Assembly (NCBI GenBank): GCA_034003725.1 | Contig: JAVEYB010000004.1 | Location: forward strand, 1-64,000 | Direction of reading: 5' to 3' | DNA length: 64,000 nt | DNA from: Candidatus Zixiibacteriota bacterium | GTDB taxonomy: Bacteria > Zixibacteria > MSB-5A5 > GN15 > FEB-12 | Shown: positions 1 through 8,077 of the stretch, piece after piece | Position numbering within the stretch: position 1 is the stretch's first letter | How the letters are laid out: every line of letters begins with the position of its first letter | Made by a program: the position numbers and the translations under genes | The notes under the pieces: model-generated | Told to the model about the DNA's origin: nothing | Seen by the model: only the letters and a program-made list of their open reading frames with translations | The model's database searches: none

Positions 1-216
1 CTGGTTCGCTTCCACGGCATATCCTGGCTCCTCCTCAACCCAGGATACACCAAAAGTGTAACCAATGTCCTGACAGAACATGTTACCTATCTCATGATAC
101 CGTACATCGAAGACGGACCCGCCCTACAAGCACGGCGCACATGATAGAAGCCGCGTCACATGTCGATCACCTGCGGCGATCTAGCATGTGACGCAACAAA
201 CTAACCACGTGCATTC
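1..216. other. Non-coding stretch with two hairpin-forming inverted repeats
   Basis: I see no supported gene here. Two inverted repeats stand out. One has 8-bp arms TATCCTGG (20-27) and CCAGGATA (40-47) around a 12-nt loop. The other has perfect 10-bp arms GCGTCACATG (153-162) and CATGTGACGC (185-194) around a 22-nt loop. Neither is followed by a T run, so they are not typical terminators. They could be protein-binding or RNA-structure sites, or remains of an element outside the window. Confidence 0.5.
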
Positions 217-338
217 GATTACAGATCCAACGTCAGGCGGGGTCGCCTGACACCACTGCGAGCGATTACAGTTCCAACGTCAGGCCGGGTTGCCTGACAC
301 CACTGCGAGCGATTACAGTTCCAACGTCAGGCCGGGTT
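217..338. repeat. 47-bp tandem repeat, two full copies plus the 3' end of the adjacent gene
   Basis: Copies start at 217, 264 and 311, exactly 47 bp apart. Copies 1 and 2 differ at only three bases. The third copy is partial: 311-338 (28 bp) is identical to copy 2, and this stretch is the last codons and stop of the MBL gene that ends at 313. Copies 1 and 2 each contain an inverted repeat: GTCAGGCG/CGCCTGAC with loop GGGT in copy 1, and GTCAGGC/GCCTGAC with a 6-nt loop in copy 2. The gene copy lacks the second arm. Two of the three base changes fall at the base of the loop and leave the hairpin possible. Confidence 0.9.
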
Positions 339-1095
339 CGGCGATGAGGACGCGGTCGAGGCCGGAGCGGGCGATTTTTTCGCGCAGTCGGGCGATCTCG
401 TTGTCGTCGCCGAGATGGGTGAAGATCAGGGCTCCGAGATCGGCGTCTTTGACGAAGGCGAGGACTTCGTCGGTATCGACGTGAGTCGAATCGATAAGCA
501 CGTATGTACAGCCGGTGAGATACGAGCGGATCTCGGCAAACGTGTCGAGATCAGCCGAGTAGAAAAGCCGGGTCTCCCCCACCGTAATGGAGAAGGAATG
601 GCTGAGCAATTCGCTGGATTCGCCGATCTTCGCCAGGCGTTCCCGGTAGCGACTGAGGTGTGAGTTGCCGATCGCGCGGACGGAAAAGTCGCCGGCGGAG
701 TACACGAACCCTTCGCGGTAGCCGGTGACGGTAAAGTCGAAGGGAAAGACCTCGCGATACATGTACAGGGCGCGCATGTACTGCTCGAACGGCTGGACGA
801 AATCGATCGGGAGGAACAGGTTGAGGCGGTTGGTTCGTTTGGTCAGGTAGATCGACTGAGTGAAAAGCGGCAGGTCGGAGACATGGTCGGGGTGGGTGTG
901 ACTGATGAAGATGTCGCTGACTTTGGTGAAGTCGAATCCGTAGCGAAGAAACGCGCCGGTTACGCCGCCGCCGCAGTCGAACAGCGCGAGCCTCTCCCCC
1001 GTTTTCAGAAGATAGCCCGACGTGACGTTGTAGTCATCGCCGGTGACCTGTCGGTTGGCGGCGCAGCCGAGGATGGTGAGGGTATGTGCGCTCAT
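313..1095 (-). CDS. MBL-fold metal-dependent hydrolase (RNase Z-like)
   Basis: This 260-residue protein has the metallo-beta-lactamase fold. The metal-binding motif SHTHPDH lies at about residues 65-71, a later metal-bridging Asp in SADLD near 180, and a final His in FTHLGDD near 227. An N-terminal strand, CAANRQ and a CGGG turn near 40-44 match the RNase Z/ElaC-like branch. The exosite that marks true tRNase Z is not obvious, so the substrate is unknown. It starts 9 nt after the threonine aldolase stop, so the two are probably co-transcribed. The last codons are duplicated in the tandem repeat just downstream. Confidence 0.85.
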   Translation of the reverse strand: MSAHTLTILGCAANRQVTGDDYNVTSGYLLKTGERLALFDCGGGVTGAFLRYGFDFTKVSDIFISHTHPDHVSDLPLFTQSIYLTKRTNRLNLFLPIDFVQPFEQYMRALYMYREVFPFDFTVTGYREGFVYSAGDFSVRAIGNSHLSRYRERLAKIGESSELLSHSFSITVGETRLFYSADLDTFAEIRSYLTGCTYVLIDSTHVDTDEVLAFVKDADLGALIFTHLGDDNEIARLREKIARSGLDRVLIAEPGLTLEL

Positions 1096-1104
1096 GGCGT
1101 TCGT

Positions 1105-2133
1105 TCAGTTCAAAATCGATCGGATCCTCTCAACGGCCGACCGGCACTGGTCCCGGGAAACATCGAGGTGGGTCACGAGGCGCATCTTCTTCGGGCCGAA
1201 CGGCAGCGCCAAAACGCCGACGGACTTGAACTTCTCGGCAAGCTGGGTGGAGTTCATGTCCATCTTCAGGCGGAGGACGACGATGTTGGTCTCCACGCGG
1301 CTCATGTCGATATCAAGCGACTCGAGCGCGTTCAGTTCGGCGGCGAGGTATTTTGCGTTAGCGTGATCCTCGGCAAGGCGCGGGATGTTGTGTTTGACGG
1401 CGTAGAGTCCGGCGGCGGCGATCAAACCGACCTGGCGCATGCCGCCTCCGAACAACTTGCGTTCACGGAGACAGCGCCCGATAAACTCGGCCGACCCGAC
1501 GATCATCGATCCGACGGGGGCGCCGAGTCCCTTGGAGAGGCAGCAGGAAATCGAGTCGAAGGGGCGGGTGAGATCGGCCAGCGAGATGCCGGTGGCGACG
1601 TGGGTATTCCATATCCGGGCGCCGTCGAGATGCAGTATGAGTCCAAACTCGTCGCACACGTCGCGGACGCGCAGGATTTCGTCCTGGGGAAGAATGGTTC
1701 CGCCGTGGCGGTTGTGGGTGTTTTCGAGGGCGACCATTTTCGTCTCGGGCGAATGGAGCGAGACGGGGCGTACGTTGTCCCTGACCATCTGGGCAGTCAG
1801 CATCCCCCGGTCGGTAGTCAGAAGGTTGACCAGGAGGCCGGAGTGGACGACGGGTCCGGCGCATTCGTAGTTGACGACGTGGCATTCGCGGTCGCACAGC
1901 AGTTCCCATCCGGGGCGGGAGTTGGCTTTCAGGCAGATCTGGTTGGCCATCGTACCGGACGGGACATACAGTGAGGCCTCGCGTTCAAAGAGGTCGGCGA
2001 CGTAGCGCTCAAGGTCTTTGACGGTGGGGTCATCGCCAAGAACGTCGTCACCCACCTCGGCCTCGAAGATTGCCCGGCGCATGTCGGGGGTCGGCCTGGT
2101 GACGGTATCGGAGCGCAGGTCAATGTATTCCAT
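1105..2133 (-). CDS. ltaE: Low-specificity L-threonine aldolase
   Basis: A PLP enzyme of fold type I that cleaves L-threonine or L-allo-threonine to glycine and acetaldehyde in the cytosol. The family's start IDLRSDTVT is at residues 4-12. HLDGAR (168-173) supplies the Asp that binds the PLP pyridine nitrogen. The Schiff-base lysine is K201 in [12 protein letters not shown]. The length of 342 residues is normal. Upstream is the terminator of the cold-shock gene, so this gene probably has its own promoter in 2134-2223. I see no strong Shine-Dalgarno sequence (only GGA about 12 nt before the ATG). Related beta-eliminating lyases are the alternative, but the motif set favours aldolase. Confidence 0.92.
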   Translation of the reverse strand: MEYIDLRSDTVTRPTPDMRRAIFEAEVGDDVLGDDPTVKDLERYVADLFEREASLYVPSGTMANQICLKANSRPGWELLCDRECHVVNYECAGPVVHSGLLVNLLTTDRGMLTAQMVRDNVRPVSLHSPETKMVALENTHNRHGGTILPQDEILRVRDVCDEFGLILHLDGARIWNTHVATGISLADLTRPFDSISCCLSKGLGAPVGSMIVGSAEFIGRCLRERKLFGGGMRQVGLIAAAGLYAVKHNIPRLAEDHANAKYLAAELNALESLDIDMSRVETNIVVLRLKMDMNSTQLAEKFKSVGVLALPFGPKKMRLVTHLDVSRDQCRSAVERIRSILN

Positions 2134-2223
2134 GGCTCTGTTCCGGGGTGTTGGGTTCGTTTTCAGGACAAGAAAACGGCCGGTCTCGGGGTTGGCAACG
2201 GATTTCCCGGCGGGACGGAGAGC

Positions 2224-2258
2224 GAAAAAAAGAAAGGCCGTCCATCAGGACGGCCTTT
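2224..2258 (-). terminator. Rho-independent terminator of the cold-shock gene
   Basis: A perfect 11-bp stem (2233-2243 with 2248-2258, loop ATCA) is followed on the minus strand by a T-rich tail read from 2232 to 2224. It lies about 20 nt after the stop of the cold-shock gene. Confidence 0.92.
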
Positions 2259-2279
2259 CGTGCAGTTTTGGAGAGTGTC

Positions 2280-2486
2280 CTAATTGGCAACGGTCACGTT
2301 ATGGGCACGAGGACCGTCGGACGTTAGGACCACGTCATACTTCACCATTTGACCCTCTTTGAGGGTCCGGAATCCTTCCATTTTAATGGCAGTGTGATGG
2401 ACATAGACGTCCTGTTCGGATTCGAGCGATCCGATAATACCCCATCCTCGATGCTCATTGAAATACTTGACGGTGCCTTTGCACAT
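2280..2486 (-). CDS. Cold-shock-domain protein, short and divergent
   Basis: A 68-residue single CSD, an OB-fold that binds single-stranded RNA or DNA and acts as an RNA chaperone. I start at the ATG at 2486 because AGGAGG sits 5 nt before it; an in-frame TTG five codons earlier has no such site. GTVKYFN at the N terminus is canonical, but both nucleic-acid motifs differ: RNP1 is RGWGIIG instead of KGFGFI, and RNP2 is VYVHHTAI instead of VFVHFSAI. The aromatic side chains are mostly kept (Y, W, Y), with His replacing one Phe. It is monocistronic: its own terminator follows and an AT-rich leader (2520-2560) precedes it. Confidence 0.93.
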   Translation of the reverse strand: MCKGTVKYFNEHRGWGIIGSLESEQDVYVHHTAIKMEGFRTLKEGQMVKYDVVLTSDGPRAHNVTVAN

Positions 2487-2571
2487 AGGACCTCCTTGCA
2501 AGCGAGGAGTTGATCGATCTCCCTCGTATATAATTTACATCTTTTATACACGGATTCACAAGGGAAAATCG

Positions 2572-3207
2572 TCAGAAGTGGAAAATGGCACCGAAAATCG
2601 ACATAATCAGACCGGAAACCAGCGGAACGGAGACGTTGTCGTCAATTTTGAACGAGACGGCCTCGGCGATCGTAGCGGCCAGTGCGCCGACAAGTCCTGT
2701 CATGAGGGGCAGTCCGAATTGAGACATGGCGAGGGCGACGAGCGACGTGCCGACCAGACAGCCGAGGGAACCTTCGACGGACTTTCCGTTAAAGCGGTGC
2801 CGTCCGTATTTGCGGCCGATGAGGGCGGCGAAGGTGTCGCCGACGATGGTAAAGGCCAGTGCGGCAATGGCAATCGGCTTGGAGAATAAAGCAATACTTA
2901 CACACATGGAGCCGAGGATATAGAATGCGCCGGTGAAGTCGCCGGCGTGTTCGTGGGCACGAATGAGGGGCGAAATGAATCGGCCGGCGAAGCTGCGCCA
3001 GAAGACCCAATTGCGGAGGCGGGCGATATCGAGCAGGATCATGGCCACGAAGGCCGGGACCATGATCATCGACATCTGGTACTTGTCGAAGCCGGAAACG
3101 TAATAAAAGACGGGGATGGCGAGGGCGCCCATGTGGGTGCCCTTTCGCCAGAGTTCGTGGGTGAAACTGATCTGGGCGGCTTCCTGCCGCCGCATTACAT
3201 CAGGCAT
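2572..3207 (-). CDS. Dolichol/phytol kinase-like CTP-dependent membrane kinase
   Basis: A 211-residue integral membrane protein with about six hydrophobic segments. ELWRKGTHMG near residue 18 and the block VGDTFAALIGRKYG followed by GKSVEGS (about residues 125-150) match the SEC59/DGK1/VTE5 family. Known members transfer phosphate from CTP to a polyprenol, phytol or diacylglycerol. The lipid acceptor here cannot be read from sequence. It begins 3 nt after the parvulin lipoprotein stop, so it is the last gene of that transcript. Phosphatidate cytidylyltransferase is the common automatic name for this family and is a possible alternative. Confidence 0.8.
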   Translation of the reverse strand: MPDVMRRQEAAQISFTHELWRKGTHMGALAIPVFYYVSGFDKYQMSMIMVPAFVAMILLDIARLRNWVFWRSFAGRFISPLIRAHEHAGDFTGAFYILGSMCVSIALFSKPIAIAALAFTIVGDTFAALIGRKYGRHRFNGKSVEGSLGCLVGTSLVALAMSQFGLPLMTGLVGALAATIAEAVSFKIDDNVSVPLVSGLIMSIFGAIFHF

Positions 3208-3210
3208 ATG

Positions 3211-4983
3211 CTACTCGGTGTGAGGCATGGTCCGCAGGGCGTACGGGCGAAGCCGCACCTGGGGCAGCGAGGATTCGATCTCGATGTTGTATTTCGCCTT
3301 CAGGGCGGCCAGCTTTTGTTCGACCCGAGCCTGTCGGTACTGGAGGGTGAGTCGGGAGATGATGGAGCCCCGGGCCTGATCAAACGACTGTGACTGTCTG
3401 CGATTCAGCAGCCTGGCCATGGCAAAGGTGGTGTCGTCGATGCGAGCGATTTCGGAGGTGGAGCCGACTCGTGTGGCCACAGCCATATCGTACAGTTGCT
3501 TGGGAAGGTCGTTCGGGCCGACCTCGGCGGCGGGCTCCAGGCGTGCGGTCATCCCCTGTTCGCGCGGGACATAATTGTCGACGAGGTCCTGGAGGTCGTA
3601 GCCGGAGTTGGCGAGGTCGCGCAGGTAGACAGCCAGCAGCGAATCGCCGGCATAAATGACGGCGACGGTCAGCGGCCGGTCGGTCTGGAATTCATCGATG
3701 TGCTCGTCGAAGTAGGCGCGCACGGTGCTGTCGTCGGGTCGCCAGGACGGATCGAAGCGCGACGCTTCAAGTACCGACTTGGAAGCGATGTGTTCAAGGC
3801 GCTGTCGTTCCAACTGTATGTAATCGCGCTGGTCGAGCCCGGTTTCAGCAAGCGCCCGCATGATGACGAAGCGGCGGCCGATCTGATACAGGAGGCTTCG
3901 CTTGATGACGGGCGTCAGGGTACCCTGACCGTATTTCAGGATGTATTCGGTCTCGTAATTTTTGAGGTAGCGGAAGTCGATCGTGTCGCGGCCGTCAACG
4001 ATAGCGGCCCACACGGTGTCGTCAATCTGCGAGGAGTTCGAATCGAGCAGGGGATCGTGAAAGACGTACTGGACGCCGCTCATGAGACTGTCGATGACCT
4101 GCTGACTGCGCGCGTCGATTTTTTCGGCGCGCACGAATTCGCGCGCGGCATCAAACACTTTCTGATCCGTGATCGGCGCCGGTCCTTCGTCAACGCGATC
4201 GGAGATCATGACGATATGCCAACCGTCGCGATCGCAATACGGCGGGGCCATCTCACCTTTCTCGAGACGAAACGCCACGGAGTCAAAGGGGTCGATATAG
4301 CGTTGGCGGGGAGTCCAGCCAATATATCCGCCGCTGAGAACAGACAACTGGTCGTGAGAGTGGTCTCGGGCAATTCGCTCGAATACGGCGCCCGCGTTGA
4401 TGGAATCGTAGAGCGCAAAGGCGTAGTCGCGAGCGACGGCGTCGAGTGCAGCGGAGTCGAGCGGGCCATACATGGTCGAGTCCGGCCCCCGTGCAAGCAC
4501 GGCCGGTGCGATAAGAATGTGGTAGAGTTCGACCTGCTCTTTGTAAGAGAACTGATCCTTGTGCGCTTCATAGTAGGCGACCGCTTCGGCGGAGTCGGCA
4601 GTCACCTTGAAGCCTATCGTTTCATCAAAAAAGGCGCGGACCCCAAAGTCCTGGTATCGCAGACGGAAGGACCAGTAGTCGATGTAATGATCCCGGAGAT
4701 CGACGTACTTCGCTTCGAGACCGGTCAGCGTGTCCAGCAGCAGCGTATCGATAAACCGGCGCAAGTCGGCTTCGGGCAGCACTCCGCCGGGTTTGCCAAA
4801 CTCACTGAACTGCAGGCGGTCGAAGATGTGGCTGCCGGTGATGGCGAGTCCGGTTCCTCGAATGAGCGGGCGGTTAAACTGGTCTTTGTTTTCGTCGGAC
4901 AATACCGGAGCCTGCGCCCCACAGCCGGTCAGAAGAGATACAAGTGCAAGCAAGACAACGGACAAAGAAAGAACTACGCGCAT
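3211..4983 (-). CDS. Parvulin-type peptidyl-prolyl isomerase lipoprotein
   Basis: A 590-residue protein with a lipoprotein signal ending in LLTGC (Cys21), so it is probably anchored in the periplasm. A parvulin domain spans about residues 140-275: the start is YHILIA, then GGYIGWTPR and the closing GWHIVMISDR. The long flanking helical regions resemble SurA/PrsA-type chaperones that help outer-membrane or secreted proteins fold. A second, degenerate half follows (about 300-570) and may be another SurA-like arm. It lies between the PilS-like kinase and the lipid kinase-like gene; co-transcription with the downstream gene is likely (3-nt gap). Confidence 0.85.
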   Translation of the reverse strand: MRVVLSLSVVLLALVSLLTGCGAQAPVLSDENKDQFNRPLIRGTGLAITGSHIFDRLQFSEFGKPGGVLPEADLRRFIDTLLLDTLTGLEAKYVDLRDHYIDYWSFRLRYQDFGVRAFFDETIGFKVTADSAEAVAYYEAHKDQFSYKEQVELYHILIAPAVLARGPDSTMYGPLDSAALDAVARDYAFALYDSINAGAVFERIARDHSHDQLSVLSGGYIGWTPRQRYIDPFDSVAFRLEKGEMAPPYCDRDGWHIVMISDRVDEGPAPITDQKVFDAAREFVRAEKIDARSQQVIDSLMSGVQYVFHDPLLDSNSSQIDDTVWAAIVDGRDTIDFRYLKNYETEYILKYGQGTLTPVIKRSLLYQIGRRFVIMRALAETGLDQRDYIQLERQRLEHIASKSVLEASRFDPSWRPDDSTVRAYFDEHIDEFQTDRPLTVAVIYAGDSLLAVYLRDLANSGYDLQDLVDNYVPREQGMTARLEPAAEVGPNDLPKQLYDMAVATRVGSTSEIARIDDTTFAMARLLNRRQSQSFDQARGSIISRLTLQYRQARVEQKLAALKAKYNIEIESSLPQVRLRPYALRTMPHTE

Positions 4984-5057
4984 ATCGATCTCCAGTTGCT
5001 GAAACAGGGATGTAAGTTATACAACGGAGAGCGAAAAGCAAGGCAAAAGGCCAATTG

Positions 5058-6773
5058 TCAGGAGCGCACCATGGCCGAGAGGTGGTCGGGAGTATGTACG
5101 GGCGGCGAAGCCGGAGTCGCGAAACGGCGGAAGTTGATGGTGAAAACGGTTCCCGCACCCGGTCTGGATTCCACGTTGAAGTCGAGTTTCTGCATGGAGC
5201 AGATGCGGTGCACGATAGACAGCCCGAGACCTGTCCCCTGCTTTTTGGTTGAGTAGAACGGTTCGAATATCCGTTCACGTACGGCCGGGGGCATGCCCGG
5301 TCCGTCATCCTCTATGGAGAGAGATATAATGCCGTCCGACGGAGCCGGGACAAAGCGAAAGACAAGGCGGCCCTCGCCGCCGTCAAATGCGTCGATCGCA
5401 TTGATGGCGAGATTCAGGAGCAGCTGTTTGAACACGTCGGCGTCGCCGACCACGTATACGACGGGCTCGTCGCCCTGCACGGCGATATCCATTTCGGGGC
5501 GATAGGAATCGTGGTGTCGTACCAGTTCGATAACTTCATAGATGACCCGATAGAGGTCGACTTTGTGGTATGAGGGACGGCCGATGCGGGCATAGGACAG
5601 GAAGTCGGTCAGAATCTTACTGAGCCGGTGCGACTCCTTGACGATGAGCTGCATGAGCTGGTCGTTGGGCCCCTTCAACTGCAGTTCGTGCTGCAGCACT
5701 TCGACGGAGCCGGAGATGGCGGCGAGCGGGTTGCGGATTTCGTGGGCGATCGAGGCCGACAATTCACCGACGGCGGCCAGGCGGTCGGCCGCCCGGACTT
5801 TGGCCTCGAGCACTTTTGCTTCGGTGAGATCGGTAAAGATGGCGATAACACCGCGCGGGCTGCCGTTCTCTTCGATTAGTACGGACGTCGACAGGCCAAG
5901 CGGCACGCTCTGCCCGGTCGTGCCGGTGATGGTGATTTCCTTGCGGGGCTGGTCCTTCAGCGAGCGCAACGCATCGCGAAGGCTATCGGCCAGTTCGGGC
6001 ATTCGTTCGGCGAAGACCTCGTCGCAGAGGATTCCTTTCACGTCTTCCTCGTGGTAACCGAGGATCTTCTCGGCCGCCTGATTGAAGTATATCACATACC
6101 CCTGCGCGTCGATGGTCAGCAGCCCGGAGTTGAGGTTTCGCAGGATGTCGTCGGTTTCCAGCCGGGCACGCCGGAGTTCGCTGGAGGTGTCGGCGAGGGC
6201 CTGCTTCTCGGCACGGAAGCGGTCGGCCAGGTATCCCGACATAAACGCGACCAGGTAGAAGATGAGGATATGCAGGAAGATCGCGTAGAAGACGGAATCC
6301 CGGACGACGAAGATGGTTTCGAGGACGCGAGTCGTGGCGCCGGCGGCGCCGGAATCGTACAGGCCCACCCAGATGATGTAGCAGTAGGAGACGGAGACCA
6401 CCGAGGCGATCAGGAAAGTGCCGACCAGTCGGTAGACGAGGGCGGCGGACACGATGGTCAGCACAAACAGCACGGAGAAGTGCGAGTTGACGTTTCCGGT
6501 GGCGAGAATGATGGCGGCTTCGATGGAGATTTCGGAGAGGAACTGCAGCGTCACCACCATACCGGAGGCGGCGCGCAACCGGACGCGCGGCTCAAAGAAC
6601 AGGCTGAGCGTCAGCAGCAGGGTGAGCGCCGAGTACACGACGAACGGAACGCGCAGGTAGCCCGGGTAGCCCATCCAGAGGACCACGATGAGAAAAAGGA
6701 TGACGTAGAGGGCCAGGCGCAGCGGCACAAACCACGCCAGTCGGGCGGTCGAGGGATCAGTGCGTTCTTTCAT
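5058..6773 (-). CDS. PAS-domain sensor histidine kinase, PilS-like
   Basis: 571 residues. The N terminus has about six membrane segments (15-185), followed by a PAS domain (about 205-315), a HisKA domain with the phospho-accepting His344 in SIAHEIRNPL, and an HATPase domain with DDGPGMPP, the F box EPFYSTKK and GTGLGLSIV. The layout of six membrane helices plus PAS plus HisKA matches PilS, the kinase that controls pilin transcription with PilR. No PilR-type regulator lies in the window. It follows pilC by 80 nt, with a hairpin (6783-6806) between them. I see no Shine-Dalgarno sequence before the ATG; the hairpin ends 9 nt upstream and could affect translation. Confidence 0.88.
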   Translation of the reverse strand: MKERTDPSTARLAWFVPLRLALYVILFLIVVLWMGYPGYLRVPFVVYSALTLLLTLSLFFEPRVRLRAASGMVVTLQFLSEISIEAAIILATGNVNSHFSVLFVLTIVSAALVYRLVGTFLIASVVSVSYCYIIWVGLYDSGAAGATTRVLETIFVVRDSVFYAIFLHILIFYLVAFMSGYLADRFRAEKQALADTSSELRRARLETDDILRNLNSGLLTIDAQGYVIYFNQAAEKILGYHEEDVKGILCDEVFAERMPELADSLRDALRSLKDQPRKEITITGTTGQSVPLGLSTSVLIEENGSPRGVIAIFTDLTEAKVLEAKVRAADRLAAVGELSASIAHEIRNPLAAISGSVEVLQHELQLKGPNDQLMQLIVKESHRLSKILTDFLSYARIGRPSYHKVDLYRVIYEVIELVRHHDSYRPEMDIAVQGDEPVVYVVGDADVFKQLLLNLAINAIDAFDGGEGRLVFRFVPAPSDGIISLSIEDDGPGMPPAVRERIFEPFYSTKKQGTGLGLSIVHRICSMQKLDFNVESRPGAGTVFTINFRRFATPASPPVHTPDHLSAMVRS

Positions 6774-6782
6774 GGTCAGACA

Positions 6783-6806
6783 AACGGCACCCTTGCGGGT
6801 GCCGTT
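6783..6806 (-). terminator. Hairpin between pilC and the PilS-like kinase, weak terminator or attenuator
   Basis: A perfect 10-bp stem, AACGGCACCC/GGGTGCCGTT with loop TTGC, starts about 47 nt after the pilC stop. The tail on the minus strand is only weakly T-rich (TTTGTCTG), so complete termination is doubtful. Partial read-through into the kinase gene is the simplest reading. Confidence 0.5.
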
Positions 6807-6853
6807 CCGTTCATTTGCTGTTTACGGTAGCCGCGCGGCGGCTCCGGTTCGTG

Positions 6854-8050
6854 TCAGATCTTCCCGATGATATCGAACATCGGCAGGTACATAGCGATCA
6901 GAATACCGCCGATGATCACACCCATGAAAACGATGATAACGGGTTCGATGATGGAGGTGAGGGCGGTGACCGCCTCGTCGACCTCTTCGTCGTAGAAATC
7001 GGCGATCTTGTTGAGCATATCATCCAACCCGCCGGTTTTTTCACCCACGCCGATCATCTGGGTAACCATAGGCGGAAATACGCCGGTCCCTTTCAACGGG
7101 CCGGTGATGGTGTCGCCTTCGGCAATCGCGAGCATCGATTTATTGATCGCGTTCGCGACGACCTTGTTACCGGAGGTCTTGGCCGTGATCTCGAGCGCCT
7201 CGAGGATGGACACGCCGGACGACAGCAGGGTCGACAGGGTCCGGGTGAAGCGCGCGACGGAGGACTTTTTCACGAGGGTGCCGAAGATCGGCGTCTTGAG
7301 CAGGAGCTTGTCGAAGAGCAGGGCACCGGCGGGCGTTTTTTTCCAGTAGATGAATCCGACCACGCCGACGACAAGACCGACGACCATGTACAGCAGATTC
7401 GCTTTCAGGAAATTGGAGATGCCGAGCACGACCTGGGTCGGGGCCGGAAGTTCGGATCCGACACCGGCGAACATTTTGGCGAACACCGGCACGATGAAGG
7501 TGAGCATGGCGATGGTGACGCCGGTGGCGACGACGACGATGACCGACGGGTAGACCATGGCGCCTTTGACTTTTCGGACGAGCTGGTCGGCCTTTTCGCG
7601 GTAGATGGCGAGTCGCACGAGGATGGCGTCGAGCGCGCCGCCCACTTCACCGGCTTCGACCATGTTGACGTAGAGCTGGTCGAAGATTTTCGGGTGGCGG
7701 GACATGGCGTCGGACAGCGTGGCGCCGCCCTGGACACCGTCTTTAATCTGCGCGATGACCTTGCCCAGTTCCTTGTTTTCGGTTTGGGAGGCCAGAATAT
7801 CGAGACACTGCACCATCGGCAGTCCCGCGCCGATCATGGTTGCGAACTGGCGGGTGAAGCGGGAGATCTCGACTTTCTTGATACCGGTGCCAAACTTGAT
7901 CTCGATGTTGGCCGCTTTTTTGTTTATCGACTGGACGATGATGCGGTTCTGGCGGAGCACCCGCTCGACATCTTCCCTCGTGTTCGCTTTGAGCGTCCCC
8001 TGGACGGGAGCGCCGGCCAGCGTTTTGCCCTTATAATCAAAATCCGGCAT
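6854..8050 (-). CDS. pilC: Type IV pilus inner-membrane platform protein PilC
   Basis: A 398-residue T2SF/GspF-family protein. An N-terminal cytosolic segment starts PDFDYKGKTLAG, and then come two repeated T2SF domains, each with FTRQFATMIGAG or FTRTLSTLLSSG-type helices and a GEVGGALD or GEKTGGLD turn, separated by membrane segments at about 165-220. The last membrane segment is near the C terminus (IIEPVIIVFMGVII). PilC couples the cytoplasmic motors PilB and PilT to the growing pilus. It follows pilT by 27 nt and is the third gene of the motor set. Confidence 0.96.
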   Translation of the reverse strand: MPDFDYKGKTLAGAPVQGTLKANTREDVERVLRQNRIIVQSINKKAANIEIKFGTGIKKVEISRFTRQFATMIGAGLPMVQCLDILASQTENKELGKVIAQIKDGVQGGATLSDAMSRHPKIFDQLYVNMVEAGEVGGALDAILVRLAIYREKADQLVRKVKGAMVYPSVIVVVATGVTIAMLTFIVPVFAKMFAGVGSELPAPTQVVLGISNFLKANLLYMVVGLVVGVVGFIYWKKTPAGALLFDKLLLKTPIFGTLVKKSSVARFTRTLSTLLSSGVSILEALEITAKTSGNKVVANAINKSMLAIAEGDTITGPLKGTGVFPPMVTQMIGVGEKTGGLDDMLNKIADFYDEEVDEAVTALTSIIEPVIIVFMGVIIGGILIAMYLPMFDIIGKI

Positions 8051-8077
8051 GTGCGCCTTCCTTTCCAGACGATCGAC

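Noticed and set aside
217-338. CRISPR-like array
   Set aside because: The units are contiguous with no unique spacers, one copy is a gene's 3' end, and no cas genes are present.
3496-5256. 586-codon open frame on the plus strand opposite the parvulin gene
   Set aside because: It mirrors the minus-strand gene, has no recognisable domain, and high GC in a third-position-biased gene readily opens the antisense frame. The minus-strand gene has a lipobox and parvulin motifs.
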